The notes below the pieces were generated by a model. That model was not told where the DNA came from and did no database searches. It saw only the letters and a program-made list of their open reading frames with translations. Shown piece after piece: positions 55,562 to 64,000 of a stretch of 64,000 nt of DNA. The position numbers and the translations under genes were made by a program. The first letter of the stretch is position 1. The number at the start of each line of letters is the position of its first letter. Source of the DNA: Kalaharituber pfeilii (taxonomy: Eukaryota; Ascomycota; Pezizomycetes; Pezizales; Pezizaceae); assembly GCA_015179045.1 (NCBI GenBank), contig WHUZ01000013.1, positions 186,001 to 250,000 of the forward strand, read 5' to 3'.

Positions 55562-58500
55562 TTATTTGTCGATACCCTGGTGCCCTATATGGGTCGCTTT
55601 CTCCTGTGCTGCTCTCGCTCGTTCACACCCTTCCTCGTGTCCGCCTTTCTTTCGACAAGCCTGGCATGACTTTGCAAATGGAGTTTCATTGAGGTCGACT
55701 GGGTCTTCGTAGTCTCGCCTTGCTGGTGAGCTCTTCAGATGTTCTGGAAGGTTGCGTTGTCTGGGGAGCCACTCGATTACCTGTCCCACTACGAAATGTC
55801 GGCAGTATCCATCTGGAGCAGTGTACCTATATCTTCTGGCTTTATTCGAGGTCTCCTTTCCTAGATCCTGTCTTAGGTATAGCTTTATTCTATCACCTCT
55901 GAAGAGTAAGCCTGATTTTAGGGTCTCGACTACTCCATCAGTCACAAAATGGATAGTGCCTTGTTTCCTTGTGTTGGACCTGTTTGTTAGTTAATCTGCG
56001 TACGGATCTATTGGCCAATACTCCTGGATTGTCAGCTCTCAATTCTCTCTCCACCCTGCTCGGAGCCTCATTGGTTCCTATGTTAAAAGTTACTAGCTCA
56101 ACCATTCTGTGATCCCAGTCGACTTTTAGATGTTGGTGTCCATTGCATGTTGCTTTCTCTAGGGGGCCTAGAGACCTAAGTCCTTTCTTATACTGAGTAT
56201 CTGCCATGATTAAGATTCTTTCGTGGGGTATTCTGGGTCCAGGGCAACGAATCTCACTTGGTACTCTGCTTCCGTTCCTAGGTTTCGATTGATCCTGTCT
56301 CTCATGGCCTTTTTGTGCTCGAACACTGAGTGTGATCTTGGATCCTCACTAATACTCTGCCAGTTTTGCGCCCAAAGTCTCTCGCCTGCCACAGTTTCTC
56401 CTTGGGTATTACTTCTTCCTCACCCTTCTGTGCTGGCCCCTTGAGTAGTGTCCGCTTTTCCTCTTGTCTCTGAGTTGGGGTTCCTGCTTGGGGTTTGTCT
56501 TCTCTTGTGAGTTTGGCTTCTTTTACTGCCGTAGCATATGATTTCCTTTTCTCAGTGGATTGGAAGGGTTTTGTCTCATTCTCTGGTGTCCTCTCCTTGC
56601 TTTTCTCTCCTTTATGTGTCGGTATGTTGGGAGTACTACTTGTGCCTCTCGTCTCGGCCCCCTTCTTGTTGTCCAGTTTCTCAGTGGTAGGAGCACCCTC
56701 ACTGGTGGCTGTTTTGTTAGTATTATTTCTAGCTGTTCTATTGGTAGCTGCTCCTTTCGTCCATCTCCTTGGGGCTTGGATCCACCTCGTGATGTCTTAG
56801 GAAGCTGTACTGTAGTTGTAGACTTTATCACAGGTTCTTGCGCCGGGCTTGAGTTTGTTGGTATGCTGTTGGACATGTGTATGGTACTCGACATGTCTGT
56901 GTTGTCTCGCATGGCTATGTCTCTGTCAATTTCGATTGCGTGCTTGCTGTCTTTGAGGTTCGTATTGGTGAGGTCATAATCCATACTATCTCCTCCTTCT
57001 TCTGTAGTCTTCCGGGCAGGTACCGAGGAGCTTCTCTTTCCTACCGGCCTTCGTATCATTCCTGTGAGGGGTGATGGTATTGTCTTGAGCCTGACCGCGT
57101 GCCTGCTATCCTCAAGTTTCACGTTTGTATAAGTTCTGTCCATTTGGTCCCTCCCTCTTCAGTAGTTAGTTTGTTATTTGGCATGGGTGATGCGCTAGGC
57201 GTGCTGAGGTCAATTAATGTAGGCGTCTTTGTCTCCAAGGGTGTGGCCGTTGCTGTCAATTCAGGCGTGTTTGCTCCTGAGGTAAGGTGATTCCAGTTTG
57301 TTGTATGTGTCAGTGTGAGTTCTGGTTCCATTTCGATTCTGCCTGGCGTGACTACCCCGAGTCTTCTTCTTAGGTCATCCAAGATATTGCTGTGGTATTG
57401 TAAGGCGTCTAGGATAATCCTCACCCAACTGTCGTCCCGCTCTCTGAGGGTGTCTCGGTTGAATATCTCGTATAGTATTTCGTCCTTGATTTTCTTTCTT
57501 TCGACTGCCATCTGGTTGAGCATGAAGTGGCGAATGCCCTCGTGGTGTGTTTCTAAGCACACTCTCGTGTGCTGTTTTAGGTCCTGTTGTGCCTCTTCTA
57601 GTTCCCGGCTTATGTCAGTATGGATGCCATCCGTTCCTGCTGCTTGCTCGCTCCTCCAGGCCCAGTATTTATCAGCCATATCCCTCGTCCATCTTTTAAG
57701 GTCATTATCCACTTCTCTTTCCCACCTGCCCAGTCCGAATCGTTTCTCTAGTCCCCGTAGGGCTTCTGCTGCTGAAGCTCCCATATATCTGGCAGTCTCT
57801 TGTTTCATACGGCCCTGAGTCATCTTGGTTTCCCAGGAGCGTGCCTGCCTCGCTGCGGCTATTGCTGTATCCAGCATGAATTGCTCCTCATAGGCACTCT
57901 CATCCATGTCCGGGGTTCGGGGTCTGTCCGGAGTTGGTGGCCGAGTGCTGGGAGTTGCCGGTATATATATTACTGTGTCGTCTGATGACTCGCTTTGTGT
58001 GTCATCATCTTTAATGGGCATGTGTGCTCCGGCGTGAGGCACCGGGGTGTACCCTTCATTGTCACTAAAGTCTGGGTCCTTGTATAGGGGGAGGGACGTG
58101 GTCTTGCTTGTGGATGCAGGTTCCTCCTGTGAATCCGGGACCTCTGACTCATTGTCATATGTCGCCGGAATCGTAGTTCTTAATTCTGGTGGTCTCACCA
58201 TGATCATTTCTTCCATCTTGTCGTAGGTATTAGGGCGGGTGGCTTTACTACAATTGTCTCCTCCATCTGGTCTTCGGGTGGGCGGGAGTCCATGGCCTTG
58301 CTTCTTTCGATGAACTCAATTATTTGCTGGGTCAGAACCCTGCCTGCCTGTATGTCGTCGATAGTTATTGTCCTAACAGGGACCTCAATGTCCTCCTCGT
58401 CTGCGAATACGCCTCGCCCCACCGCTAGGGTGGTTGCATTTTCCATTCTTTCTGCCTTTTCCGGTTCTCCCTTTCTGGTGTGTTGGATAATGTCAGCAAA

Positions 58501-58803
58501 CTTATGAAGGGTCCATTGCTGGTCTTCGGCGATAAATGTCATGTCTTCATGCGCCTTCCAGTCCTTCACCATATAAAACTCTATGTTATTTACCCTTGGG
58601 CGGCGCTTTGCCGTCCGTGTGGCGCTTTTTGGCTTGCCGAAGAGGGTCGGCCCGGCTGTTGGTTCGGCCTCTTGTGGCTCTCGTGGTTGGAGCCATCGGT
58701 GGCTGGTGGGTTGTACGCTATTGGTCTTAGTATGTTGGGTGGCGTTTGGGTGGCAAGGGGTGTGTGTAGCTAGTGGATGTGAGTGGCGAATAGTGGGTGG
58801 CAA
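55562..58803 (-). pseudogene. LINE ORF1 (nucleic-acid-binding), broken by several frameshifts
   Basis: Coding continues through frames 58803-58204, 58216-57119, 57143-56523, 56392-56210, 56207-55938 and 55945-55562, which together cover one long protein. The order is: Pro-rich start, WKAHEDMTFIAEDQQWTLHK, an acidic Ser/Thr/Pro region with internal duplications, a coiled coil (RLGVVTPGRIEMEP before it), a C-terminal RRM-like segment (HRMVELVTFNIGTNEAPSRV) and a knuckle CQACRKKGGHEEGC whose spacing is C-X2-C-X5-H-X3-C rather than X4/X4. No convincing ATG opens the first frame. It would coat the LINE RNA in the ribonucleoprotein. The frame breaks suggest an inactive copy. Confidence 0.65.
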
Positions 58804-59152
58804 ATACTGTCCTTATCTGGGTTGCGTATTTTCGTAGTGGTGGGGAGGCCGCTGATGGGGTCTCGGGGTGCCCCCGCCGTCGAGTCGACTGTACGAGCTG
58901 AAGGTGGGTTGGTGGGTTGGTGGAGGTTCTGGGGGGGTTCCCAGAGCGTTGATGGCTGTTTCTTTGGGGAAGGTGTCTAAATGTTCGTTTTTGGTAGATA
59001 TTTAGAGGTCCCCGCGACCTTCGGGCCGAGGGGCGTCGTCTGTCGTTGTCCGCTTGTCGCTAGCTGTCCTGTGGGTCGAGATACGGGCTCGGTCACGTGA
59101 TCTTGGACGTGGCCCGAGGAGGTTGTAGAGGTGTGTGTGGCACGCGCACGGA

Positions 59153-59380
59153 AACTCTGAGATACTGACTGAGATCACGTATCTGGTATATTCACAGAGG
59201 TTACTTTTTTTTATTTTTTTTTTTTCTTACAAAATGGAGCGGAAGGGCCTCTCCACAAGTCCCCCAGAAGCACTAACTAACTACATGAGTACGTCATATG
59301 CAAACGAGTGAGCAGTGTTTGCTTCCCCCTGTTCGTTGTATCCATACTGTTTGCTGTACTTAGTCTGTTTGCTCTATGCA
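59153..59380. other. Host sequence between two LINE insertions
   Basis: Unremarkable AT-rich sequence with a T/A-rich patch at 59207-59231. Its left end is the 5'-side target duplication of the full-length LINE. Confidence 0.5.
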
Positions 59381-59970
59381 GGCAACGAGGAGGCGGATAT
59401 GGCTGCCAAACCGGCGCATTCCTACAGTGCCAGGACGAGATGGTCACGGAAGCCGGCATGCGCCAGCACGCCAAAGCACAAAGAGCGGAGGAAAGGAACT
59501 TGAACAGGCTAGGACTGAGCTACAGGCCCCTGCAAACTATGGGACAAAGGACAGGGACACTCGCCGGCCTGCTGGGCGGCAAAGGCCTACCAGCCTGGAG
59601 ACACAGAATAGGCAAGGTGGACTGAGCGGAATGCAGATGCTGTGAGGAGGAGGAGGAGACGGCAATGCACGTCTGGGACAGATGCCGGGTATGGAAAAGG
59701 AGGTGGTCCGGAGGACAGGAGGCACTACTCAAACCCCGGGAAGGGGGCGAAGGGAACCCGGTGGCGGCATCTGATTCAGTGGATGGAGGGCAAATAAGTC
59801 ACTATTTCTTACACATCTCTATGTACCGGGTTAGCGGGGATGACGCTCAGCTGGGGTTCGTTATTACTACTATTTGTTCTCTTCTTTTCCTCATTTACCT
59901 CCTATGTATCTAAATCGCCATAGCCCTTAGGACGGCAAGCGATAACTGATATAAAAGAAAAAAAAAAAAA
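59381..59970 (+). mobile_element. 5'-truncated LINE with target duplication
   Basis: The coding starts directly after TCTATGCA (59373-59380) with GNEEADMAAK of the RNase H motif. It then reads VTEAGMRQHAKAQRAEERN, RLGLSYRPLQTMGQRTGTLA, GLLGGKGLPAWRHRIGKVD and a finger C-R-C-C-E-E (second variant) before HVWDRCRVWKRRW. The hairpin end is at 59915-59955 with an A-rich tail. The right flank is TCTATGCA at 59971-59978. One in-frame stop lies before the finger. Confidence 0.8.
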
Positions 59971-60149
59971 TCTATGCATGCCATTTGACGTATTCCTCCA
60001 TTTGCCCTATGCATCCTTCCGCCCTGCAACAGGGGAGATTCATGCAGTTAGTGGAGAATATTTCTTTATGCCTGCCTCCGAGCATCGAGGGCTTCGGCTC
60101 AGGGGCCCTGCCTTAGCGAGTGGCGATAAGCAGGATTTTTTTTTTAGAA

Positions 60150-61075
60150 AATCGGCCGATTTGAGACCTGTCTCTCATGACTACTTCAAAGCCAGTTCCC
60201 AAGTCATATTCCCCCGTTCATGCAGTCGATGATCCTCTCTCTGACCGATTCCCATAGTATCGTTCCCCTTTAGTTTCTTTAGCAAGCCGTGCCGTATCCC
60301 GTCCGGGCCTGGGGCGGATCTCGGCTTGGTTCCTGCTAGCATAGGGCCTTATCGATTTCCTCCTCATGGCTGGTGAGCCAGGCATGACCGTGATGAAATT
60401 CCTCCCGATTAGGGCTCTAGCTATCCCTTCGTCGATACCATTGACGCCCATCAAGTTTCTTCGTCGGAACGGGTCCCTAGCCAGCCTGAAAACATCCCAT
60501 GCTGACTCAATTCTCTCCTCCTGCCGGTATCCCTCCCAGTACGCGTCTTTCTTCTCCTTTATGGCCTCCCTAAGAAAGCCTCCTGCGCTGATCTTCTCTC
60601 CTAGTGTCGCCCCGTTGTTTTTGCGCAATATACTTTTAATTTCCTGTCTCGCCTTCCTTACCTCTTTGCCAAACAATCGCTTGCACCTATCGGTTACCCT
60701 TGCTTCCTTGTGAATGGCCGGCATAGCTCCTGTAGCATCGTGTAGCCATCCACCCCTTCCCTCAATGGGATGTCCCGCCACGTGTTGATGAACTCCTTCC
60801 AGCGGTCCTAGTCCGTTATTTGTATTCTCCGTGCTCCCCATCCTGCTCTCTGTGCTCCGGGTATCCCTTTATCATTGCGTGATCTGCTCGTGCTATCCTG
60901 GTAACGTGTATTCTCCAAAAAACCTTTCAAAAGCCGAATCCACCACCTGGTCTTTTTTTTTTTTTTTTTTTTTAATATCACATGACCCCGCGTGCAGCTG
61001 TTCGCCAAGGCAGGGCCACTACCTGGTCGCAACGCCGCAACCAAGTGGTGCCCCGCTAACAAACTTACATCAGTG
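60150..61075 (-). mobile_element. Internal LINE fragment (linker between endonuclease and RT)
   Basis: Minus-strand coding matches ORF2: RLFGKEVRKARQEIKSILRK, FLREAIKEKKDAYWEGYRQE and ESAWDVFRLARDPFRRRNLM correspond to RWFDKEVKEARQMTRTILKS, LLREIIRDKKKEYWEGFLEE and TSPWDIFRLARDPFRQRDLM. It has no 3' hairpin end here; its right part is broken by the ultrashort element at 60953. The left end (60080-60150) abuts a repeat like that at 36405-36474. Confidence 0.7.
60953..61015 (-). mobile_element. Ultrashort poly(A) retroposon, copy 5
   Basis: Target duplication CCACCACCTGGTC at 60940-60952 and CCACTACCTGGTC at 61016-61028 (one mismatch). The minus-strand body is CCCTGCCTTGGCGAACAGCT, GCACGCGGGGTCATGTGATA, TT and about 21 A. 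It is inserted in the LINE fragment, so it is younger than that fragment. Confidence 0.85.
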
Positions 61076-61411
61076 AGAAGCTTAGGACCGCCTGAGCAAG
61101 TTTATCAGCCTTTTCTACGGAATTGAGCCTCTGCGATTGGCAAAAGAGGGAGAATGCCGGAAGTGATCGCAATCAGTTTTCTCCCCCTTTTTCGTGGGCC
61201 AAGATATTTAAAACGGCGGTGGGGATGCTGCGAAAACCAATCGAATCGCGCCGTCTGTAGTTGCGCCGAGGAGACTCCAGGCACCAAACAGCACGCCGCT
61301 CTAACAACCACCAGGCACCGGCTACGGGAGTTCTAGCGGTAGAAGAATCGCGGGGACAGGCAGAAAAAGAAAGGAAAGCGTGAATACACAAGCATGGAAC
61401 CTTGAGGGAAT
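61076..61411. other. Intergenic stretch upstream of a broken gene
   Basis: No coding signal. Could be the promoter region of the frame starting near 61412. Confidence 0.35.
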
Positions 61412-62830
61412 GTGGGGCTGTTTCGCCCCGTAGAGGAGTGGGAGAAGAAGGTTTTGGTAATTACAGGTGGAAGGCAGTTTACAGTTGAGGGGGCGATGGA
61501 GTGGAGGCAGTTCAAGGGGCTTCCAAGCCGCAGAGGTGGAACGCGCACTCTTGAAGACCTGATGAATACTAAGGGAACATTGGGGCTGCATGAGGCATGG
61601 AGTTGTGCAGAGGCGGTTGAGCATGAGTTCCAAGCACAACAGGCAAGCGAGACAGCATGGACCGAATGGGCACAGAACATCAGCAGAGGGATTGCAATCC
61701 AAGAGGGAGAAATCGAGCAGGGGAATGAGGTCAGGAGGGTTATCAGTGAGGATGACATTGAGGATGTCATTTACGTAGGCGGCAGAGCAACGCAAACCGT
61801 CCGGACCCCACGTCGTAGGAAGGACACCGCGAGTAGACAGCAATCAGCAAGATGCGCCTCCCCAACCCCAGCGAGAGGCCAGAGTATAATTCAGGATGAT
61901 ACGTTGGCATTCAATGAGGAAACTGGTAATCTGGTGGAGGTAGACTTCGAGGCCTACATCACAGCGGAAGGTATGGCTAGAAAACGGAAGCGTGACGGCG
62001 AACTGGTACAGGATCAGTTAGCGAGAGAGACTTCAGAAACAAAAGATAGCGAAGCAGAGGAAACAGAGGGAACGGGGGTAGAGGAGCCTGGAGCACTTGC
62101 AGGAGCGAATGCGACCCAGGTCCTAGCCTGGTTGTATGATCTGAAGATACTTAAGGAAGCCTGGGAAAGGCGCAAAGGAGCGCTATGAGTATTGGCGAGG
62201 CTGCAGCTCGCATGGGGATACCATCGAAAATCAGAAAGGGGCTGAGTGCAGACGGTGGAGGGAAGTAGAGGACTTCTTGAGAGCTGAAGGAGGCCAGGAC
62301 AGAGTCAATGCACTACGAGAATGTGAAAGCTGGTGGAGGAAGGAGAAGGAAGGTCAACGGGCAAGGGAGGCCAGCACCACTAACCAAAGGCTCAAGAGGG
62401 TGGAAGAAAGCCTTGCAAGCGTCGTGGTTAGACTAGGAGTTGCCACAGTAGAAAAGAAAGATGCTGCGAGGAGAAAAGAGGAGGAAGTCAAGAAGAAAAA
62501 CCGTGAGACCGAAGCTAGAAGAGAAGCTGATAGGGACCATAGCAAAGGCAAAAGGCCCAGGATGAGAAGGATAAAAGCAGAGCGAGAGAGGGTGGAAAAG
62601 GATGCCCAAGAAGCAGCTCACCATGAGAAGCAGAGGCTGGAGTTGGTCCAGGCTGCAAGAGATGCAGGTACTGAAGCGGAAATGGAGCACAGCAGAAGTG
62701 TGGTAGCAGCCCATGATATCAAGAAAAACGAGGCAGCAGGGGAGGAGGAGAAGAGAAAGGCTGAAGAGGAGGTACAGGAAGCAGCAGACGGGGAAGGATG
62801 GCAGGTTGTAGGAACTATCAAAAATGTGCA

Positions 62831-62837
<7 letters not shown>
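61412..62837 (+). pseudogene. Charged helical protein gene, broken by one frameshift and a LINE
   Basis: The first part (61412-62188) reads LFRPVEEWEKKVLVITGGRQ and NTKGTLGLHEAWSCAEAVEH, and ends KEAWERRKGAL. A one-base shift at about 62180 leads into KERYEYWRGCSSHGDTIENQ and GAECRRWREVEDFLRAEGGQ, then a Glu/Lys/Arg coiled coil to about 62835. At 62838 a LINE insertion ends it. The first in-frame ATG is near 61496; codons upstream of it still look coding, so an upstream exon may be missing. No family is recognised. The charged coiled coil could equally belong to a retroelement ORF1. Confidence 0.5.
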
Positions 62838-62861
<24 letters not shown>

Positions 62862-63905
62862 GTCAATACTCGCATACCGCCCTATGGGCTACGGCGAGGT
62901 CTTTATTTAGGTACATGGAAATGAATGCACAATGTAAGGATCAGAAGAAACAGCGAAATGTCAGGTACATGGAAATGAATGCGTGGCTCAATCTCTCATT
63001 CCGTCCTCTCCAAGCATCTCCATCAGCCCCTGTAGCGGGTCGTCTTCTCCTTCCCCGGGTTCGGGGAGCTGACGTATCGCCCCCATGCCCCGGGCCATCT
63101 TCTCTGCCACACCCTGCACCCCTCAAATAGGTGTCTCGTGGTCTCCTCCGCCTCCCCACACCACCTGCACCCCGGGTCTGGCGCCTCCCCTATGCGATGT
63201 CTCCATGCCCGCAGCCCTTTCGCCCCCAGCAGGCCCGCCAATCGTGTCACCTGTGTGCTGAGTCTCTGTAGAGGCCGATATGTCAATCCTAATCTGCTCC
63301 TCTCCCTCGCTCTCTCCCGTTTCGCCTCTTGTCTCAGTCCTGCCTCTGTGACCACCTCCGGTGCCCGTTGCAGCGCCATGCCCACTCTCGCCGCCATATC
63401 TGCTGCTTCGTTTCCCAGTATGCCTCTATGGCCTTTGACCCACATCACGGCTATGTCTCTGTCTCCTTTCTCGAACCTCCTTTGCCATGCTTCTCTGAGC
63501 CGTTGAGCCACCCCCTCTGGGGTTGGGAGTCCCCTCGTAATGGCGGACAATTTGGAAATCGCAAACTTCGAGTCTGTGAGGATGAGCAACTCCCCTTCTG
63601 TCCTGTCTAACATCTCGCTTATTGCATACAGTTCTGTGTCGTTGACAGTGGCCTGGGTCCCAAGGTATATCGACTCTGTCTCACCCCCTTCCGCTATCCC
63701 CGCCCCTGCCTTATCCCCAGTCAAGCTGCCCTCTATGTAGGTCGGGGTCCAGTCTTCGTCTACTATATTGTCGATGTATCTCGTCCACTCTGCCGTCTCA
63801 GCGTCCTTGGGTAGGGTCAGCAGGATCGCCAGCGGTAGTTCCTTGTTGTAGTGCAGGGACCCCCTCATGTACGTGCACTCCGGGCCTCTTCTCCATAGCC
63901 CCATA
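62838..63905 (-). mobile_element. 5'-truncated LINE with long intact RNase H frame
   Basis: Poly(T) 62834-62861, hairpin end 62869-62900, then a minus-strand frame of 298 residues (63919-63023) with TYIEGSLTGDKAG (Asp replaced by Glu at the first RNase H position), TELYAISEMLDRTEG, LILTDSKFAISKL, KGHRGILGNEAADMAARVG and the finger CRWCGEAEETTRHLFEGC. It represents a second LINE subfamily, distinct from the 52159 copy. No matching target duplication could be found, and the 5' edge is not exactly defined. Confidence 0.8.
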
Positions 63906-64000
63906 TAGGAGTTTTTCAACTTAGGGTGCCGAGGTTCCTTAATGCTTGCTAGCGATAGCTTAGCTAACTCGGCAATTGAGCTTCCTCAGTGTCACAAGAT

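Larger units (their letters stand above)
52159..59139 (-). mobile_element. Near-complete I/Tad-type LINE (6,981 bp) with 13-bp target duplication
   Basis: The perfect duplication GCACGCGCACGGA is at 52146-52158 and 59140-59152. The 3' end has 22 A (as T on this strand) at 52159-52180 and the hairpin at 52188-52220. In coding order: a 5' leader of about 330 bp, ORF1 (58803-55562) with frame breaks, ORF2 endonuclease/reverse transcriptase (55557-53278), and an RNase H frame (53494-52289). ORF1 stop and ORF2 start are four bases apart. The endonuclease, RT, RNase H and CCHC finger order is that of the I and Tad groups. Since ORF1 is broken the copy is probably dead or was helped in trans. Confidence 0.9.

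Noticed and set aside
1..64000. tRNA, rRNA and CRISPR features
   Set aside because: GGTTCGAA-like B boxes were checked (for example near 38771) but lie in coding or lack a cloverleaf; no rRNA sequence and no regularly spaced repeats with unique spacers were seen.

Overview
This is a gene-poor, repeat-rich window from a filamentous ascomycete fungus. The evidence is short GT-AG introns (about 64-230 nt) with CTAAC/CTGAC-type branch points, fungal families (a degenerate C2H2 zinc-finger pair, a fungal STAND/NLR-type N-terminal domain, small secreted proteins), and many non-LTR retrotransposons of the I/Tad type carrying apurinic-like endonuclease, reverse transcriptase and RNase H. A pezizomycete (truffle or morel relative) would fit the repeat load, but this cannot be proved from the window.

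Layout. 0-5 kb: LINE/SINE 3' pieces, one ultrashort poly(A) insertion, a two-exon gene with a C-terminal fascin-like beta-trefoil (complement 1772-2811) and a broken coding remnant (3261-4214). 6-8.7 kb: an intact two-exon gene for an 890-residue orphan protein. 8.7-26 kb: mostly empty, holding a membrane protein with a collagen-like Gly/Arg tail (complement 12687-13484), an inverted-repeat element with a nested hAT-type MITE, an ORF1-like remnant, a LINE 3' fragment and an LTR-like repeat. 26.3-27.8 kb: the zinc-finger gene. 29.5-30.2 kb: a decayed acidic coding region hit by two tiny insertions. 31.7-33.6 kb: a strikingly GC-rich two-exon orphan gene that ends on an LTR-like repeat, which was itself hit by a LINE. 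35.5-36.4 kb: a gag/ORF1-like CCHC remnant. 37.4-45 kb: a three-exon secreted protein, transporter-like debris, LINE ends, a secreted Asn-rich protein and an orphan NLR-type N-domain. 45.9-50.2 kb: a seven-exon gene for a membrane-anchored coiled-coil protein of about 1233 residues. 51-64 kb: LINE territory with one near-complete 7 kb element (52159-59139) flanked by a perfect 13-bp target duplication, several 5'-truncated copies and a host-like ORF broken by a LINE.

Main discovery candidate. At least five insertions of only about 40 bp of unique sequence plus poly(A), each starting at the same 5' base context (CCCTGCC) and each flanked by its own 11-14 bp target duplication, are scattered through the window. 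They end in GTGATAT-poly(A), close to the ATGATAT-poly(A) end of the resident LINEs. The LINE 3' end forms a short double hairpin whose outer stem shows compensatory changes between copies while its loop varies freely. I infer an ultrashort SINE-like family mobilised by the LINE machinery through a minimal 3' hairpin.

Exon structures were read by eye from splice signals and reading frame. Functions of the orphan genes are unknown.
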